Positions 48,559-56,512 of a stretch of DNA of 64,000 bases are shown in pieces; the stretch's first letter is position 1, and each line of letters begins with the position of its first letter. The DNA lies in assembly GCA_035516035.1 (NCBI GenBank), contig DATJAS010000107.1:1-64000 (forward strand), given 5' to 3'. The notes beneath the pieces are model-generated. The model saw only the letters and a list, made by a program, of their open reading frames with translations, had not been told where the DNA came from and ran no database searches. A program made the translations under genes and the position numbers. This stretch comes from Fen-1273 sp035516035 (GTDB lineage Bacteria > Bacteroidota > Ignavibacteria > UBA10030 > UBA6906).

Positions 48559-49432
48559 AGTACACCCAGCGGCGCTGGAGACGGAACTGGAGCAGCGTCA
48601 CGCCGAAGAGGAGCGCGAACAGCACGTACGAGACTGCCGCGGCGCTCCCCATGTGGAAGAACTGGAATGCGTTCTGGTAGACGTAGTAGCTGAGCGTCAC
48701 GGTGGAGTTCGCCGGCCCCCCCTTCGTCAGGACATACGTCTGCTCAAACACCTGGAACGCGTTGATCAGCGTGATCACCAGGACGAAGAACGTCGTCGGG
48801 GAGAGGAGCGGGAGCGTGATGTGACGGAACCGGCGCCACGCGCCGGCCCCGTCGAGCGTCGCCGCGTGGTAGACGTCCGCGGGGATGTTCTGCAACCCCG
48901 CGAGAAAAATCACCATCGAGTACCCGAGCCCCTTCCACAGGGTGACGATCACCATCGCGGGGAGGGCCCACGTGGTGTCGTCGAGCCATGCCGGTCCCTG
49001 AATGCCGAAGACGAGCCGGAGGAGGGCGTTCAGGAGCCCGACCCGGGGATTGAACATCCAGCTCCAGATCAGGGCAACGGCGATCATCGAGGAAACGACC
49101 GGGAGGAAATAGACGGTGCGGAAAAACGTGATCCCCCGCAGCGACGTGTTCACCAGCATCGCGAGCGCGAGCGAGGCGAGCACGGAAGCCGGGACGGCGA
49201 GCAGGACGAATTCCAGCGTTTGGCGGAGCACCTCCCAGAAGAAGTCGGACCGCCAGAGTGCCGCGTAGTTGTCGAACCCGATCCACCGCGGCGGCGTGAT
49301 GATGTCCCACTCGGTGAAACTGAGAAGAAACGACGCCGCCACCGCCCCCGCGCTGAAGAGGAGGAGCCCGACGATTGTCGGCATCAGGTAGAGGTACGGC
49401 TCCACCCGCCGGAACAGGCCCGCGGGAGTCAC
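48551..49432 (-). CDS. ABC sugar transporter permease (MalF/UgpA type)
   Basis: 293 residues from GTG 49432 with GGGAGG five bases upstream. Six or more TM helices (LFSAGAVAASFLLSFTEWDI, LVLLAVPASVLASLALAMLV, ...) and the EAA loop TLDGAGAWRRFRHITLPLL. Pairs with the following permease to form the CUT1 channel. Confidence 0.9.
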   Translation of the reverse strand: MTPAGLFRRVEPYLYLMPTIVGLLLFSAGAVAASFLLSFTEWDIITPPRWIGFDNYAALWRSDFFWEVLRQTLEFVLLAVPASVLASLALAMLVNTSLRGITFFRTVYFLPVVSSMIAVALIWSWMFNPRVGLLNALLRLVFGIQGPAWLDDTTWALPAMVIVTLWKGLGYSMVIFLAGLQNIPADVYHAATLDGAGAWRRFRHITLPLLSPTTFFVLVITLINAFQVFEQTYVLTKGGPANSTVTLSYYVYQNAFQFFHMGSAAAVSYVLFALLFGVTLLQFRLQRRWVYYG

Positions 49433-49466
49433 GGCGCCTCCCTTCCGTCACTCGCCATCACGCCGC

Positions 49467-50390
49467 TCAGGCGTGCGCCGGCGCGTGCCGGAGCTTATCG
49501 GCGGCGTACGCCGACGCGAACGTCCTGCCGTCAAAACCCGCATCGGCCGGAACGGCGGCCAGCGCGACTTCCGTCCCCTTCCGCAGCGAAATCTCCGCCG
49601 CCAGGTGGACGCGCACCGCCTCGAGCGGCGCGGCGATGTCGAACCCGGTCGGCTCTCCCGCACAGAACGCCGCGAACGCGCGGAGGAACGGCTCGTAGAG
49701 TCCCGCCACGGCGACGGTGGTCGTCCGCAGGCCTCCGGTCGTGCACGCCCCCAGCGACCACTCCGGAGCCCCGGTCTGGAGATGGAGGAGACCCACAAGC
49801 CCGTCGCCGTACGTCACGGTGATGACAGGGACCCCGTGGCGCATGACCGCCCTGACGGAGCGGATTCCCCCGCCCGCGAAGCCCTGGAGCATTTCCGTCG
49901 TGTGGATGCCGTAGCTGAAGAAATCGCCGGGTCCGGCCGCCGTGACCGAGGCGATCTCCTCGCGCGTCGCGATCGAGGCCCGGAGCGCCGTCACTTCCCG
50001 GGCGTACCGGAGGGAAGAGCCCCCGAAGACGGGAGACCCATACTTCTCCTGCAGGTCCTGAAGCCGCTCGCAGTCGCGCAGGGAGCCGACCACCGGCTTG
50101 TCGATCAGGACGGGGATCCTCTCCTTCAGGAAAACGAGCGCCCTGTCGATGTGCGCGTCCCAGTCTGTCCCGAGGATCATCGCGGCATCCACGCAGCCGG
50201 GCATCTCCTCGAGCCGGGCACAGACGCGACCGATCCCGTTCTCCGCCGCGAACTTCGCGTCGTACCCGGGGGGCCAGACGTCGTGGTTGTCCCAGAGCGC
50301 GGTCACGTCGACGCCGGGGATGCTTCTCAGGATCGCGGTGAACGCCCGTGGATGAGATGTGTCAAGATCGACCAGGCCTATGCGTATCAT
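49467..50390 (-). CDS. Gfo/Idh/MocA-family oxidoreductase
   Basis: 307 residues. N-terminal Rossmann start MIRIGLVDLDTSHPRAFTAIL with VDLDTSH replacing the usual GCGxxG, then LIDKPVVGSLRDCERLQDL, the EKP-type motif in the form DKP, and a C-terminal alpha/beta domain. NAD(P)-dependent oxidoreductases of this family act on sugars and inositols. The altered nucleotide loop (no GxGxxG) suggests unusual cofactor binding. It lies between the binding-protein and permease genes of the ABC operon. Confidence 0.8.
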   Translation of the reverse strand: MIRIGLVDLDTSHPRAFTAILRSIPGVDVTALWDNHDVWPPGYDAKFAAENGIGRVCARLEEMPGCVDAAMILGTDWDAHIDRALVFLKERIPVLIDKPVVGSLRDCERLQDLQEKYGSPVFGGSSLRYAREVTALRASIATREEIASVTAAGPGDFFSYGIHTTEMLQGFAGGGIRSVRAVMRHGVPVITVTYGDGLVGLLHLQTGAPEWSLGACTTGGLRTTTVAVAGLYEPFLRAFAAFCAGEPTGFDIAAPLEAVRVHLAAEISLRKGTEVALAAVPADAGFDGRTFASAYAADKLRHAPAHA

Positions 50391-50405
50391 GTGAGCGCCG
50401 TATGA

Positions 50406-51692
50406 TTACTGCGTGCGCGCCCTTTCGAGTACCGCGTTGATCCTCCGATCGGCGTCGCGGGCGCATTCGGCCGCCGATTTCTTCCCCTGGATCATCAGCA
50501 TGAGCTCAGGGGTGAGATTGTTGTCGCGCCATTCCTGCCACGCGGGAGTGAAGAGGGGAAACGCGTACTCGTCCTCCAGGGCCACCAGGAGCCCGCGGCT
50601 GTGCCCGGGAGGCGCGTCGAGCCAGAGCGGGGAGCGGGTATACGATTTCGTGGTCGGCATCATCCCCTCGTACTGCCGGGTCATCGTGGCGGCGGGGCTC
50701 TTCGTCAGGATCCAGAGGAGGAGCTGCCACGCCTCGTCGGGGTGAGGGGAATTCGCCGGTATCATGAACGCCATCGAAAACCGCCTCGAGCGCCGTCGCC
50801 CGTCGGGCCCTTTCGGCGGGAACGTGATGTCCCACCGGAACGGCGAATCCTCGAGATTGATCGCCCCGAGCGAGCCGATGAGGATCATTGCCGCGCGCCG
50901 CCCCATGAACGCCTCGAACGTATTGACAAACGACGTCGACGGAGAAGCGATCCTGTCGTCGACGAACATCTTCCTGATGTACTCCAGCGCGGAAACAGTG
51001 GCCGGCTCTTCAAGCACGGCGCGCCGCCCGTCCGGCGTCAACAGCCGGCCCCCGAGAGACTCGATCACCGTCTCGAGCCCGGTATAGTGGACGTCGAAGC
51101 TCAGGCCCCACTGCTCCTGAGCCCCGTCGCCGCCGGTCACCGTCAGCTCTTTCGCGGCGTGCACCATGTCGTCGTATGTCCATGTGGTGTCGGGGTACTT
51201 CAGGCCCGCCGCATCGAACATGTCCTTGTTGTAAAAGAGGACGGTGAGCCCGAGGCACGCCGGGAATCCGAACAGTGCGCCGCCCCCCGCGGACTCGCCG
51301 CGCCATTCTGTAAAGGCCAGCGTGTCGAAATCGGCGGGGGAGATGTCGCGCCTCACATACGGGGCGAGGTTCCTCGCGTACCCGGCCTTCATCAGTTCCT
51401 GGCCGAACCAGTCCTCCGCGAACATCAGGTCCGCCAGCCGGCTTCCCGAGGCGATCGACGTGAGCGACTTGGAGACGTACAGGGCATACGGCGAGGTCTG
51501 GAGCACGACATGTACGCCCGGGTGCGCCGCCTCGAACGGTGCGATGATCCCCTCCTCCCAGAGTCCCCGGTCTTTCTCCATCCAGTGATAGAGCGTGAGC
51601 GTCACGCCCCCCTGTCCCTCCTTGTTCCCGGGTCCGCAGGAGACCAGGAGAAGGCAGCACAGGGTGGGACCGAGGAGGCCTGCGCCACGCAT
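50406..51692 (-). CDS. ABC sugar-binding lipoprotein
   Basis: 428 residues. Lipoprotein signal MRGAGLLGPTLCCLLLVSCG with lipobox LVSC. Type 1 extracellular solute-binding protein: TLTLYHWMEKDR, FEAAHPGVHVVLQTSPYALY, DLMFAEDWFGQELMKAGYAR, LTVLFYNKDMFDAAGLKYPD and TWTYDDMVHAAKELT. Aromatic residues in the cleft fit an oligosaccharide. Its ATG shares the A of the nitrilase stop (TGATG), so translation is coupled. Confidence 0.9.
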   Translation of the reverse strand: MRGAGLLGPTLCCLLLVSCGPGNKEGQGGVTLTLYHWMEKDRGLWEEGIIAPFEAAHPGVHVVLQTSPYALYVSKSLTSIASGSRLADLMFAEDWFGQELMKAGYARNLAPYVRRDISPADFDTLAFTEWRGESAGGGALFGFPACLGLTVLFYNKDMFDAAGLKYPDTTWTYDDMVHAAKELTVTGGDGAQEQWGLSFDVHYTGLETVIESLGGRLLTPDGRRAVLEEPATVSALEYIRKMFVDDRIASPSTSFVNTFEAFMGRRAAMILIGSLGAINLEDSPFRWDITFPPKGPDGRRRSRRFSMAFMIPANSPHPDEAWQLLLWILTKSPAATMTRQYEGMMPTTKSYTRSPLWLDAPPGHSRGLLVALEDEYAFPLFTPAWQEWRDNNLTPELMLMIQGKKSAAECARDADRRINAVLERARTQ

Positions 51693-52564
51693 CAGTAATA
51701 CCTCTTCTGCTTCCGCGCGGCGGCCGCGTACGCCTTCGCGTAGAGGTCCATCCGCGTGATCCGCTGGAGATCCTCCCGCATGTGATCCGGCTCGCGGATC
51801 AGGACGCACGACGACGTCAGGCGCACTTCGTCGAGATCCACTGCGGCCACGGCCACGCCGTGACGCCTGCCGGTCTGCGCGATGATGTCCCCGTTGTGAT
51901 CGAGGATTCTCGCCGTCGCCGGGCGGAATCGCCCGCTGTACGGGGCGTACGGCGGATGGTTTGCGAGGTTGGCCTCCGCCACGACCAGCGAATTGTCGAG
52001 CGCGCGGGCGGCAAGCTGCGTCCGGAGCGCTTCCTGCGTCGGGCCGTGCGACACGGTGGGCCAGAAGAGGATCTCCGCCCCCTTGAACGCGTAGATCCGC
52101 GGGATCTCGGGGAAGTAGATATCCATGCAGATCATGACCGCGATCCGCCCGAAGTCCAGGTCGAACACGGGGAACTCGTTCCCCGGCGTCACATGGCGGC
52201 TCTCTTCGGCCGTGGGCTGGAGCTTCCTGTAGAACCCGGCGATCTTTCCCCTCCTGTCGAACACGGTCGCCTGGTTGTAGAGGCGCTTCCCGGAACGGAC
52301 GAGGTAGGGCGCCACGAGATTGATGGCGTGTTTCTTCGCGGCGGCCGAAAACTGCCGGGTGAACTCGCCGGGAAAGTCCTCGGCATAATACTCCAGCTCC
52401 CGGGGGACGTTGGCCGTCGTGACCATCTCGGGGAGACAGAGGATGTCCGCCCCCTCGTGCCGGGCGAGCGCGATGTATCCCACCGCACGCCCGACGTTCA
52501 TCGCGGGGGTATGGTGGTGGTCTTCCACGAGGAACGCCGTCGTTCCGATTCTCGCCTCGCGCAT
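51692..52564 (-). CDS. Nitrilase-superfamily carbon-nitrogen hydrolase
   Basis: 290 residues from ATG 52564 (AAGGAG eight bases upstream). Catalytic triad E46 (LPEMVTT), K114 (YRKLQPT) and C146 (MICMDIYFPE), followed by GAEILFWPTVSHG. Similar to N-carbamyl-amine amidohydrolases or aliphatic amidases; it cleaves an amide or carbamoyl group. Within a sugar-uptake operon this suggests the imported compound carries an amide, or that ammonia is recovered from it (inference). Confidence 0.87.
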   Translation of the reverse strand: MREARIGTTAFLVEDHHHTPAMNVGRAVGYIALARHEGADILCLPEMVTTANVPRELEYYAEDFPGEFTRQFSAAAKKHAINLVAPYLVRSGKRLYNQATVFDRRGKIAGFYRKLQPTAEESRHVTPGNEFPVFDLDFGRIAVMICMDIYFPEIPRIYAFKGAEILFWPTVSHGPTQEALRTQLAARALDNSLVVAEANLANHPPYAPYSGRFRPATARILDHNGDIIAQTGRRHGVAVAAVDLDEVRLTSSCVLIREPDHMREDLQRITRMDLYAKAYAAAARKQKRYY

Positions 52565-52566
52565 GG

Positions 52567-55401
52567 TCAGGACTCCTTTCCGATGCAGAGGAGGTTGCCG
52601 TCGCCGCACACGACCAGGATCTCCGCCGCTCCGTCGCCGTCGACATCCGCCACGACCGGGCTCCCGAGCGCGTAGCCGGTATCCAGCGTCCACCGGATTA
52701 CCCCTTCGCCGCCGGAATCGACGCCGATCGCCATCAGCCGCCCGTCTGTCGCTCCCACGATAAACTCCTCCCTCCCGTCGCCGTCAATGTCGCACGCAGC
52801 GATATCGGCGGTGGTGCTCCCGAGCGCGATGCTCCAGAGCTCGCGCCCGGTGGCAGCCTCAAGGCAGGCGAACTCCCCGTCCGCGTGGCAGACGCCGAGC
52901 GCCAGGCAGCCGTTGCCGTAGACGTCCGCGAGGCCCGGGTGGCGCAGCATCATGTCCGTGAACGGCGCCCGCTTCCACCAGAGTATGCTGTTGTCCTGCC
53001 GCAGGACGCCGTACCCGCCGAAGCACCCCGCGACGAGGATTTCGGTTTCACCGTCGTTGTTCACGTCCGCGAGCACGGGAGAACCGTACGCGGTGAAGGG
53101 ATCCTTCGGCCCGCCGAAATCCGCCTGCCTGTCGGCAGTGAAATCCCAGTCGGGCTGGTCCATCACCGAGTTCGTCGCATGCCAGAGGATCCACGGCTCG
53201 CGGATCCACCGACCGGTGGCCGCATCCGCGCGGCATATGTGATCCTTCGCGAGGAAGAGGATCTCGCTCCGCCCGCCGGCCTGCGGCAGCACGGAGGCGG
53301 CGCTCCAGGGTCCGACCCCCCGGCCCCATTCCCCCTTGCCGTACTGCTCCTTCCGCCAGAGTTCGCGCCCCTCCAGGTCGATCGTCACGGTTCGTTCGGA
53401 GTTCATCGAATAGGAAGCATACGACGAAGCGGTGATCGTCTTACCGCCTGGGCCGTCCACGACGATCCACTCGTAGAGCCCGATGCGCGGGGGAGCAGGC
53501 GGGGGCGCCTCACGAAACGCCCAGGACCGCTTCACCTCCCCTGTGACGCCGAGAGCAATCAGCTCGGAGCAATCCCCCCTCGCGGGGTTGGCGACGAGGA
53601 TCTCGTACCTCCCGTCGCCGTCGACGTCGCGCACGTAGACTGAGTGAAAACAGTTGTCGTATCCCATCCACCCTCTCCCGCGCCTGCGCCAGAGCTCCAC
53701 GGGACCCCGCGCGCCATCCACGGTAAGCTGGTGGATCGTGCTCGTATTGTCGGGGACCGCAATCAGGGGGAACGCATGCGATGGGTCGCGGTAGACGACG
53801 GGGACAGCCCCGGGTCGCGCGGCCGAATACCCCTCGAGCTGGATCCGGAGGCCCGCCTTCCACGCGGCGACAATTCCCCGGGCCGCCCTGCCGATGAGGA
53901 CGCGGCCGTCGTTGCACGAGAGAACCGCTTCCGGGGCGCCGTCGCCGTCAACGTCGGCGAGCGCGGGCATGATGAACTCCCCGGACCCCGGGAGGGGCGT
54001 TGCGCGAAGGCTGCATTCCCCGCCGCGCGCACAGCACACCTCCCCGAGCCGACGGGAGCCATCCTCCCCCGCAAGAAAGAGAAACACGCTCCTTTCGTCC
54101 GCCGCGCACGCCATCCAGGTCTCGTCATGCCCGAACTGTACGGGGCGGAAATTGGATTTCCACCCCGCCGGCCGCACGCTCATGGCGGCAAAGCGGGCGC
54201 GGTCGTGATGCCAGAGCGTGCGCGGGGATCCGCCGCTCATCGTCACGATCTCGACGCCGGAAAACGGGTCGGGATTGCGCTTCGTTTCCGTTCCCATCAG
54301 GATCTCCGGCAGGCCGTCGCCATTCACGTCCTGCACTCCCCAGAGGTACCGGTCAGGGAATTCCCTCTTCAGGGCGCCGGTCAGGGGGTCGAGCACCTCG
54401 AGCCACCAGCGGCCGTCCTTCCGGACGTTGTAGAGGCAGACCACCAGCTCCGGTTTCCCGTCGCCGTCCACGTCGGCCACCGAATTGGCCGTGTGGCGCA
54501 GCTCGGTCGAATCCTCCGGGTAGATGAACTCGATGAACCTGTCCCACAGGAGCGAGAGGTTCCCCGCCCCGTCGTTGTCGATCACCGCGATATGCCGCGC
54601 GACGCGTTCGGCCACGATCACCACCTCGCGCGCGCCGTCGCCGTCGATGTCGGTGAGCTGGAGCAGGCCGTAGTTGCGGTGGCGTTCGCCGTTCGACGTC
54701 CAGCGGAAGGAGGACTTCATCCGCCCGGTCAACACGTCGAACTGGTAGAGCCCGCACAGCTTCGAGACCACGAGCTCGTCCACGCCGTCCCCGTCCATGT
54801 CGGCGGCGGCGACGGTCGGATGAAACGCGTCGTCCATCCAGAGGGTGTGCGCGAGCGTTCCCCGGCGGTTCCCGCCGCGGAAGTCGAACACGAGCACCTC
54901 CTTGGAGCTCATGAGCGGCGCGATCAGGTGCATGCCGGCCGACGACGGGTCGAACCGGTGGCAGAGGAGCGTGGTCGCCTGTGTCCCCGAAGAGAGGGGG
55001 AACCCGACGTAGTGCCGCATGAGGATCGCGCCCGACTCGGCGGCGAGCACGATCACCTCGTACCCCGTCGAGCAGACGATTTCCAGTCGCCCGTCCCCGT
55101 CGAGATCCTCGACGGCCCCCACGGCGCTGATGCCGCAGGCGGGGCTTTTCCAGACGACCCGCCCCGCCCCGTCGGTGCGGACGACGCAGCCGCCGTACGT
55201 GACGAGGAGATCCGCCCCGCGGTCTCCCGCGGGGAGAGGGATGCACTCGACCTCCGATCCGCCGAGGGGGAACCTCCAGTGCACCGCCGGCCGCTCGATG
55301 TCTCCACCGAGCGGGGACCGGCCGGTGAGCCGGTGGTCGCGCCGGTACATGTGCCACTCGCCGGCTGGAACTTCGAGAGCGTCAGAATTCAGGGGGTCCA
55401 T
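52567..55401 (-). CDS. Large FG-GAP/VCBS beta-propeller protein without signal peptide
   Basis: 944 residues from ATG 55401, 8 bp past the stop of the preceding oxidoreductase gene; a longer frame exists but is out of phase with that gene. About eleven calcium-type loops 'D-x-(D/N)-G-D-G-x-x-E-(I/L)-(L/V)-V' (DLDGDGRLEIVCST, DMDGDGVDELVVSK, DIDGDGAREVVIVA, DVDGDGKPELVVCL, DVNGDGLPEILMGT, DVDGDGRYEILVAN, DVNNDGETEILVAG, DIDGDGREEFIVGA, DVDGDGAAEILVVC and others), plus PQQ-like GRELWSI strands. That is two or more beta-propellers. Such proteins are normally secreted; this one begins MDPLNSDALEVPAGEWHMYR with no export signal. Role in the operon unknown, possibly a large binding or scaffold protein. 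Confidence 0.85.
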   Translation of the reverse strand: MDPLNSDALEVPAGEWHMYRRDHRLTGRSPLGGDIERPAVHWRFPLGGSEVECIPLPAGDRGADLLVTYGGCVVRTDGAGRVVWKSPACGISAVGAVEDLDGDGRLEIVCSTGYEVIVLAAESGAILMRHYVGFPLSSGTQATTLLCHRFDPSSAGMHLIAPLMSSKEVLVFDFRGGNRRGTLAHTLWMDDAFHPTVAAADMDGDGVDELVVSKLCGLYQFDVLTGRMKSSFRWTSNGERHRNYGLLQLTDIDGDGAREVVIVAERVARHIAVIDNDGAGNLSLLWDRFIEFIYPEDSTELRHTANSVADVDGDGKPELVVCLYNVRKDGRWWLEVLDPLTGALKREFPDRYLWGVQDVNGDGLPEILMGTETKRNPDPFSGVEIVTMSGGSPRTLWHHDRARFAAMSVRPAGWKSNFRPVQFGHDETWMACAADERSVFLFLAGEDGSRRLGEVCCARGGECSLRATPLPGSGEFIMPALADVDGDGAPEAVLSCNDGRVLIGRAARGIVAAWKAGLRIQLEGYSAARPGAVPVVYRDPSHAFPLIAVPDNTSTIHQLTVDGARGPVELWRRRGRGWMGYDNCFHSVYVRDVDGDGRYEILVANPARGDCSELIALGVTGEVKRSWAFREAPPPAPPRIGLYEWIVVDGPGGKTITASSYASYSMNSERTVTIDLEGRELWRKEQYGKGEWGRGVGPWSAASVLPQAGGRSEILFLAKDHICRADAATGRWIREPWILWHATNSVMDQPDWDFTADRQADFGGPKDPFTAYGSPVLADVNNDGETEILVAGCFGGYGVLRQDNSILWWKRAPFTDMMLRHPGLADVYGNGCLALGVCHADGEFACLEAATGRELWSIALGSTTADIAACDIDGDGREEFIVGATDGRLMAIGVDSGGEGVIRWTLDTGYALGSPVVADVDGDGAAEILVVCGDGNLLCIGKES

Positions 55402-55409
55402 GGTCCGGA

Positions 55410-56387
55410 CTACAGTGTGATGGGCTGGGGTTGACCCGTCCTGAGAGATTCGAATGCGCTCAGGACGAGGAGCGTGGCCCGGAGGCCGTCCGCGTGCGTG
55501 ATCGGCGGAGGCGTCCCGGCGATCAGCGAGCGGATGAAATCGCCGTTCTCTTCGGCGAAGCCGTATTCCTCCGGGTCGACGGATTCCGTCGTCGTCTCGC
55601 CGTCGAACAGCGTGACGGTCTTCAGCCGGTCGCGCAGGTGCGCGGTCCGTTTCCCGTCGGCAACCTGAAACGAGAACTTCGAGACATAGGGCGTCTGGCC
55701 CGTGTCGCCGATCGCCACGCTCGCGACGCACCCGCTGTCGAACCGGATGGTGGCCACGATCGCGTCGACGATGCCGAGCGAGGGGTGCGCGAGGTTCCCC
55801 CCTTCCGCGTAGATCCGGACGGGCCGGGCGCCGCTGAGGTGGCACACGAGGTCCATGGCGTGGCACCCCTGCGAGAGCACGTTGCCTCCCCCCCTGAGCG
55901 GGTCGTTGGCCCAGAAGTCATCCGGCCACCGGGCGTCCATGAGCTGGCCTATCGCCAGGAGCGGGGCGGGGATGAACTGCCGCGCGCGCGCCACGGAGGG
56001 GTAGTACCGCATCTTGAAGCCGGTCATGAACCTGATGCCGTATTTCTCCACCGCATTCCCGACGGCGTGGCATTCGCGGAGCGTCAGGGCAAGCGGTTTT
56101 TCCATCATCACGTGCTTGTGCGCTTCGGCCGCCCGTATCGCCAGCGCGCTGTGTGTGTCGTGATACGTGCAGATGTACACGGCATCCACTTCCCCGTCCG
56201 TGAATACGCGGGCGGGATCCTCCGTGGCATACGCGCCCGGGTACTTCTGCGCCAGGAGCGCGGCGCGGGACGCGTGCGTGTCGCAGAAGGCACGGAGGCG
56301 GACCCCGTCGATCCGTGCAAGGCACGCGGCGTGGGTTTCGCCCATTGCGCCGCAACCGATGATAGCGATCTGAACAGGGGAGTTCAT
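55410..56387 (-). CDS. Gfo/Idh/MocA-family sugar dehydrogenase
   Basis: 325 residues from ATG 56387. Rossmann loop IAIIGCGAMGETHAACLARI, catalytic-type EKP in VMMEKPLALTLRE, and the second-domain RYYPSVARARQFI and GGGNVLSQGCHAMDLVCHL with the HxxxD-type His-Asp pair. It probably oxidises or epimerises the sugar brought in by the ABC transporter using NAD(P). First gene of the eight-gene operon; divergent from the ROK regulator, with 125 bp between the start codons. Confidence 0.88.
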   Translation of the reverse strand: MNSPVQIAIIGCGAMGETHAACLARIDGVRLRAFCDTHASRAALLAQKYPGAYATEDPARVFTDGEVDAVYICTYHDTHSALAIRAAEAHKHVMMEKPLALTLRECHAVGNAVEKYGIRFMTGFKMRYYPSVARARQFIPAPLLAIGQLMDARWPDDFWANDPLRGGGNVLSQGCHAMDLVCHLSGARPVRIYAEGGNLAHPSLGIVDAIVATIRFDSGCVASVAIGDTGQTPYVSKFSFQVADGKRTAHLRDRLKTVTLFDGETTTESVDPEEYGFAEENGDFIRSLIAGTPPPITHADGLRATLLVLSAFESLRTGQPQPITL

Positions 56388-56402
56388 GTGCAGTAAGACG
56401 AA

Positions 56403-56437
56403 CTCTGAATGCTGAATTCTGAACTCTGAACGCTGAA
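56403..56437. repeat. Five tandem 7-bp repeats (NNCTGAA)
   Basis: CTGAA occurs at 56405, 56412, 56419, 56426 and 56433, exactly seven bases apart, with variable dinucleotides between. Located in the leader of the minus-strand operon. Confidence 0.75.
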
Positions 56438-56451
56438 TTGAACCGGAAATG

Positions 56452-56489
56452 TTGAAGTTCGAATGCACATAACGTACATTAATGCACAT
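56452..56489 (+). promoter_or_regulatory. Promoter and operator of the ROK regulator gene
   Basis: TTGAAG (56452-56457), 17 bp, TACATT (56475-56480). The 9-mer AATGCACAT occurs twice, at 56462-56470 (between -35 and -10) and 56481-56489 (at the RNA start), 19 bp apart on the same strand. This placement suits repression of the ROK gene and, being intergenic, of the divergent operon. Confidence 0.6.
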
Positions 56490-56512
56490 CCCACTTCACC
56501 AGGACACCGACC

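Noticed and set aside
46735..48693. 652-codon plus-strand frame
   Set aside because: Antisense shadow of the response regulator, GNAT and permease genes in GC-rich sequence.
50406..52646. 746-codon frame for the sugar-binding protein
   Set aside because: The upstream half is the nitrilase gene in another frame; a lipoprotein signal starts at ATG 51692.
52567..55866. 1099-codon frame for the FG-GAP protein
   Set aside because: The first ~155 codons overlap the preceding oxidoreductase in another frame and are low-complexity Arg/Pro-rich.
56462..56489. AATGCACAT pair as attachment-site repeats of a mobile element
   Set aside because: No integrase or mobile genes flank it and the repeats sit exactly on a promoter.
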